Assembly: GCA_027058925.1 (NCBI GenBank) | Contig: JALTAS010000232.1 | Span: forward strand, 1-7,033 | DNA: 7,033 nt | Origin: Persephonella sp. | GTDB taxonomy: Bacteria; Aquificota; Aquificia; Aquificales; Hydrogenothermaceae | Direction of reading: 5' to 3' | Shown here: piece by piece, positions 5,378-7,033 of the stretch | Layout: each line of letters starts with the position of its first letter | Numbering within the stretch: the stretch's first letter is position 1 | Program-made: the position numbers and the translations under genes | Notes under the pieces: model-generated | The model's database searches: none | The model's input: the letters and a program-made list of their open reading frames with translations, nothing else | What the model was told of the DNA's origin: nothing

Positions 5378-6253
5378 ATGTCAACTGAAATTCAGGCTCA
5401 ATCCTGTCCACAACCTTCATTTATGGAAACCCATAAGTTCACCTTTCTCAGAAACACTGTCTATGTTGTTGTTATCCTTGCTCTTATAATAATACCTGAA
5501 CTGAAGATCGCAAAAATTGATCTTGCACATGACGAGGCATGGATATTTGGTGAAAAAGTTTCTGTGGAAGATGGGTTAATGCCTGTTATACTTGCCCTTG
5601 GTTTCTTTGCAATACTTGTTATCGTTATGAACTTATTTAATGGAAGAGTTTTCTGTGGATGGATATGTCCCGGTGGCTGGATTGCTGAAATACAGGATAT
5701 GATAAGGAAGAGGGTGTATGGACCCAGATCAAAATCAGGAGGAAAAATAGCTTATTATTTAATATCCTTTGTCACCTCAATTCTTTTCCTTGCTCTTTTC
5801 TTCAACTGGGTCACAGATCTGAGAGTTTTTTTCTATCCCACAAACCCTATGTTTTCATGGCTGTGGGTTGCTTTCCTTTCAGCTTTTATAGTTGTCTATT
5901 TTGAGGTTTTTATAGGAAAAAGATGGTGCAGAACTTTCTGCCCGACAGGGATTTATCAGAAAATAACACCATACCACCATAAATTTAAAACAACAATGGA
6001 TCCAAGATATGATCTTTCAGACTGTGGATCATGCAGAGAATGTATCAAGAACTGTCCTATGGCTCTTGATCCAAGAAGAATGGCTTACATAAATGATTTT
6101 TACAAAGGTATTCAGGCATGTATAGTTTGTGGTGAATGTGTTGATACATGCAGACAGGTCAGACTTCCCCAGTGTAAAGAACCTTTAATGACCTGGGTAA
6201 CAGAGCTTCCAGAAAGAGATCCTGATTACATAGCCGGAAAGGTCAAAAAATAG
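5378..6253 (+). CDS. Membrane-bound 4Fe-4S polyferredoxin, NapH/CcoG-like
   Basis: The 291-residue protein has about four membrane helices (roughly 24-43, 66-88, 126-145 and 160-180). It carries two conserved Cys-x3-Cys-Pro motifs at membrane ends (CGWICPGG, Cys93/Cys97; WCRTFCPTG, Cys184/Cys188), the signature of the NapH/RdxA/CcoG group. A soluble two-cluster ferredoxin tail follows: CGSCRECIKNCP (Cys216, 219, 222, 226) and CIVCGECVDTC (Cys248, 251, 254, 258), with an extra Cys266. The second cluster has Arg rather than the usual Pro after its last Cys. Family members pass electrons between the quinone pool and periplasmic nitrate reductase (NapH) or act in copper handling for cbb3 oxidase assembly (CcoG). 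The protein is nearer NapH in size and lacks the C-terminal domain of full CcoG, and no nap or cco genes are visible here, so the exact role is open. GGAGG (5366-5370) sits seven bases before ATG. A terminator follows directly, so the gene appears to be transcribed alone. Confidence 0.85.
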   Translation: MSTEIQAQSCPQPSFMETHKFTFLRNTVYVVVILALIIIPELKIAKIDLAHDEAWIFGEKVSVEDGLMPVILALGFFAILVIVMNLFNGRVFCGWICPGGWIAEIQDMIRKRVYGPRSKSGGKIAYYLISFVTSILFLALFFNWVTDLRVFFYPTNPMFSWLWVAFLSAFIVVYFEVFIGKRWCRTFCPTGIYQKITPYHHKFKTTMDPRYDLSDCGSCRECIKNCPMALDPRRMAYINDFYKGIQACIVCGECVDTCRQVRLPQCKEPLMTWVTELPERDPDYIAGKVKK

Positions 6254-6257
6254 ATCC

Positions 6258-6280
6258 AGCCCCTTTTGGGGCTTTCTCTT
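6258..6280 (+). terminator. Intrinsic terminator after the polyferredoxin gene
   Basis: A perfect stem AGCCCC (6258-6263) and GGGGCT (6268-6273) with loop TTTT is followed by TTCTCTT. It starts four bases after the stop codon, which ends at 6253. The stem is strong and the T-rich tail moderate. Confidence 0.85.
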
Positions 6281-6307
6281 GATTAACAACCTTCTGTGAT
6301 TTATCAT
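6279..6307 (+). promoter_or_regulatory. Candidate promoter of the RNase E/G gene
   Basis: TTGATT (6279-6284) and TATCAT (6302-6307) are 17 bases apart, just after the terminator. Transcription would start near 6314, about 23 bases before the GTG start. TAGAAT at 6309-6314 is an alternative -10 box with a poorer -35. The position after a terminator makes a new promoter here necessary. Confidence 0.45.
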
Positions 6308-6336
6308 TTAGAATCATAAAATGAACAGGGTTATTT

Positions 6337-7033
6337 GTGGATAGGGAACTTGTAATAATCTCTTCTAAAGATCTTTATTTATACGTTATTTTTGAGGAAA
6401 AAGAAGCTGTAGAACTGAGAGTAGAGTACAGGGATCTGCTTAAACAGTCAGGAAACATCTATAAAGGAAAGATAAAAAGAATAGTTCCGGCTATGAATGC
6501 GGCATTTGTTGATATTGGTGAGGATAGAGAGGCATTTCTTCCTCTGAAAGACATAAATTACTGCCCCGATTTTAAAATCAATGAGAGCATAATAGTTCAG
6601 GTTAAAAGAGCAGCTGTAAGTACGAAAGGTGCAAAACTCTCCTGCAAAGTAACCCTTCCAGGAAAGTATCTTGTTCTTATTCCTAATAATTCTCATATTT
6701 CCATATCTTCAAAAATTGAGGATAAAGAACAAAAAGAAAGAGTAAAAGAACATATAAAATGGCTTCTTGAACCCTTTAATGATGAAAACTACGGTTATAT
6801 CATAAGAACTTCTGCTGTTGAAGCATCTGATGAAGCAATAATTGAGGATTTTTTATCTCTTAAACAGCTCTGGGAAAATATAATAAAACTATCAAAAAAG
6901 AAAAGAACACCATCTATTCTGTATGAAGAATCAAGCAAGGTTTACGGAATACTTAGAGATTACGCAGGAAATTTTTCAAAAATCGTTTCTGACGACATTA
7001 AAAAACTTAAAGAAATAAAAGAATATATAAGAA
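6337..7033 (+). CDS. rng: Ribonuclease E/G family protein (RNase G), N-terminal part
   Basis: The 232 visible residues match the N-terminal half of the RNase E/G family, cytosolic endoribonucleases that act in rRNA maturation and mRNA decay and prefer AU-rich single strands with a 5' monophosphate. Recognisable blocks are the S1-domain segment GNIYKGKIKRIVPAMNAAFVDIG (about 38-60) with EAFLPLKDI, then the family's LPGKYLVLIPN (107-117), GYIIRTSAVEASDE (about 153-166) and the PSILYEE segment (about 192-198). The metal-binding aspartates of the DNase I-like part lie beyond the window edge, so activity cannot be judged. Start: GTG at 6337 with AGGG at 6327-6330; an in-frame stop at 6322 limits the choice, and the ATG at 6321 is in another frame and short. 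The lack of a long N-terminal extension suggests the RNase G rather than RNase E form, but the C-terminus is unseen. Confidence 0.93.
   Translation, partial: MDRELVIISSKDLYLYVIFEEKEAVELRVEYRDLLKQSGNIYKGKIKRIVPAMNAAFVDIGEDREAFLPLKDINYCPDFKINESIIVQVKRAAVSTKGAKLSCKVTLPGKYLVLIPNNSHISISSKIEDKEQKERVKEHIKWLLEPFNDENYGYIIRTSAVEASDEAIIEDFLSLKQLWENIIKLSKKKRTPSILYEESSKVYGILRDYAGNFSKIVSDDIKKLKEIKEYIR

Noticed and set aside
6448..6696. 82-codon minus-strand frame inside the RNase E/G gene
   Set aside because: It lies opposite the conserved S1 region of rng and has no promoter or ribosome site.

Overview
The window is AT-rich (roughly one third G+C by eye) and its proteins are rich in Lys, Glu and Ile. Codon use is AT-biased with many AGA/AGG arginines and TTG/GTG starts. 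A PurF with direct Met-Cys processing and a 4Fe-4S site, a membrane Fe-S protein of the NapH/CcoG type and an RNase E/G protein point to a Gram-negative, probably thermophilic chemolithotroph. My best guess is the Aquificota (Hydrogenothermaceae, e.g. a Persephonella- or Sulfurihydrogenibium-like genome). This is inferred from composition and protein style, not from a database match.

Layout, left to right. (1) A minus-strand gene runs off the left edge (1-715). It encodes a globin-like sensor region followed by a DgcZ-type zinc-binding CZB domain; the output domain, probably GGDEF, would lie outside the window. (2) Divergent from it is a 75-residue ribbon-helix-helix protein (820-1047), whose end overlaps by 11 bp the convergent end of (3) an M24B aminopeptidase P family gene (1037-2128, minus). 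Its promoter carries a palindromic operator, GTTAGT-N4-ACTAAC. (4) A small GC-rich, hairpin-forming island (about 2199-2247) separates it from (5) purF (2246-3625, minus). purF lies 37 bp downstream of, and is probably cotranscribed with, (6) a 537-residue lipoprotein with three PEGA repeats and a beta-propeller (3663-5276, minus). (7) The divergent gap 5277-5377 holds a second copy of the operator, beside AT-rich promoter boxes. It leads into (8) a four-helix membrane polyferredoxin (5378-6253, plus), closed by a clear intrinsic terminator. (9) An RNase E/G gene begins at 6337 and runs off the right edge.

Most of the genes are ordinary housekeeping or envelope functions and I see no mobile element, CRISPR array, tRNA or rRNA. 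Three things deserve a second look. The first is the shared 16-bp operator at two promoters, suggesting a small regulon of one TetR-like or similar dimeric repressor. The second is the sensor gene at the left edge, whose globin-like part seems to carry Tyr where the haem-ligating His is expected, while its zinc-site residues are intact. The third is the GC-rich island with a terminator-like end on the strand opposite to both neighbouring genes, which could be a small RNA.
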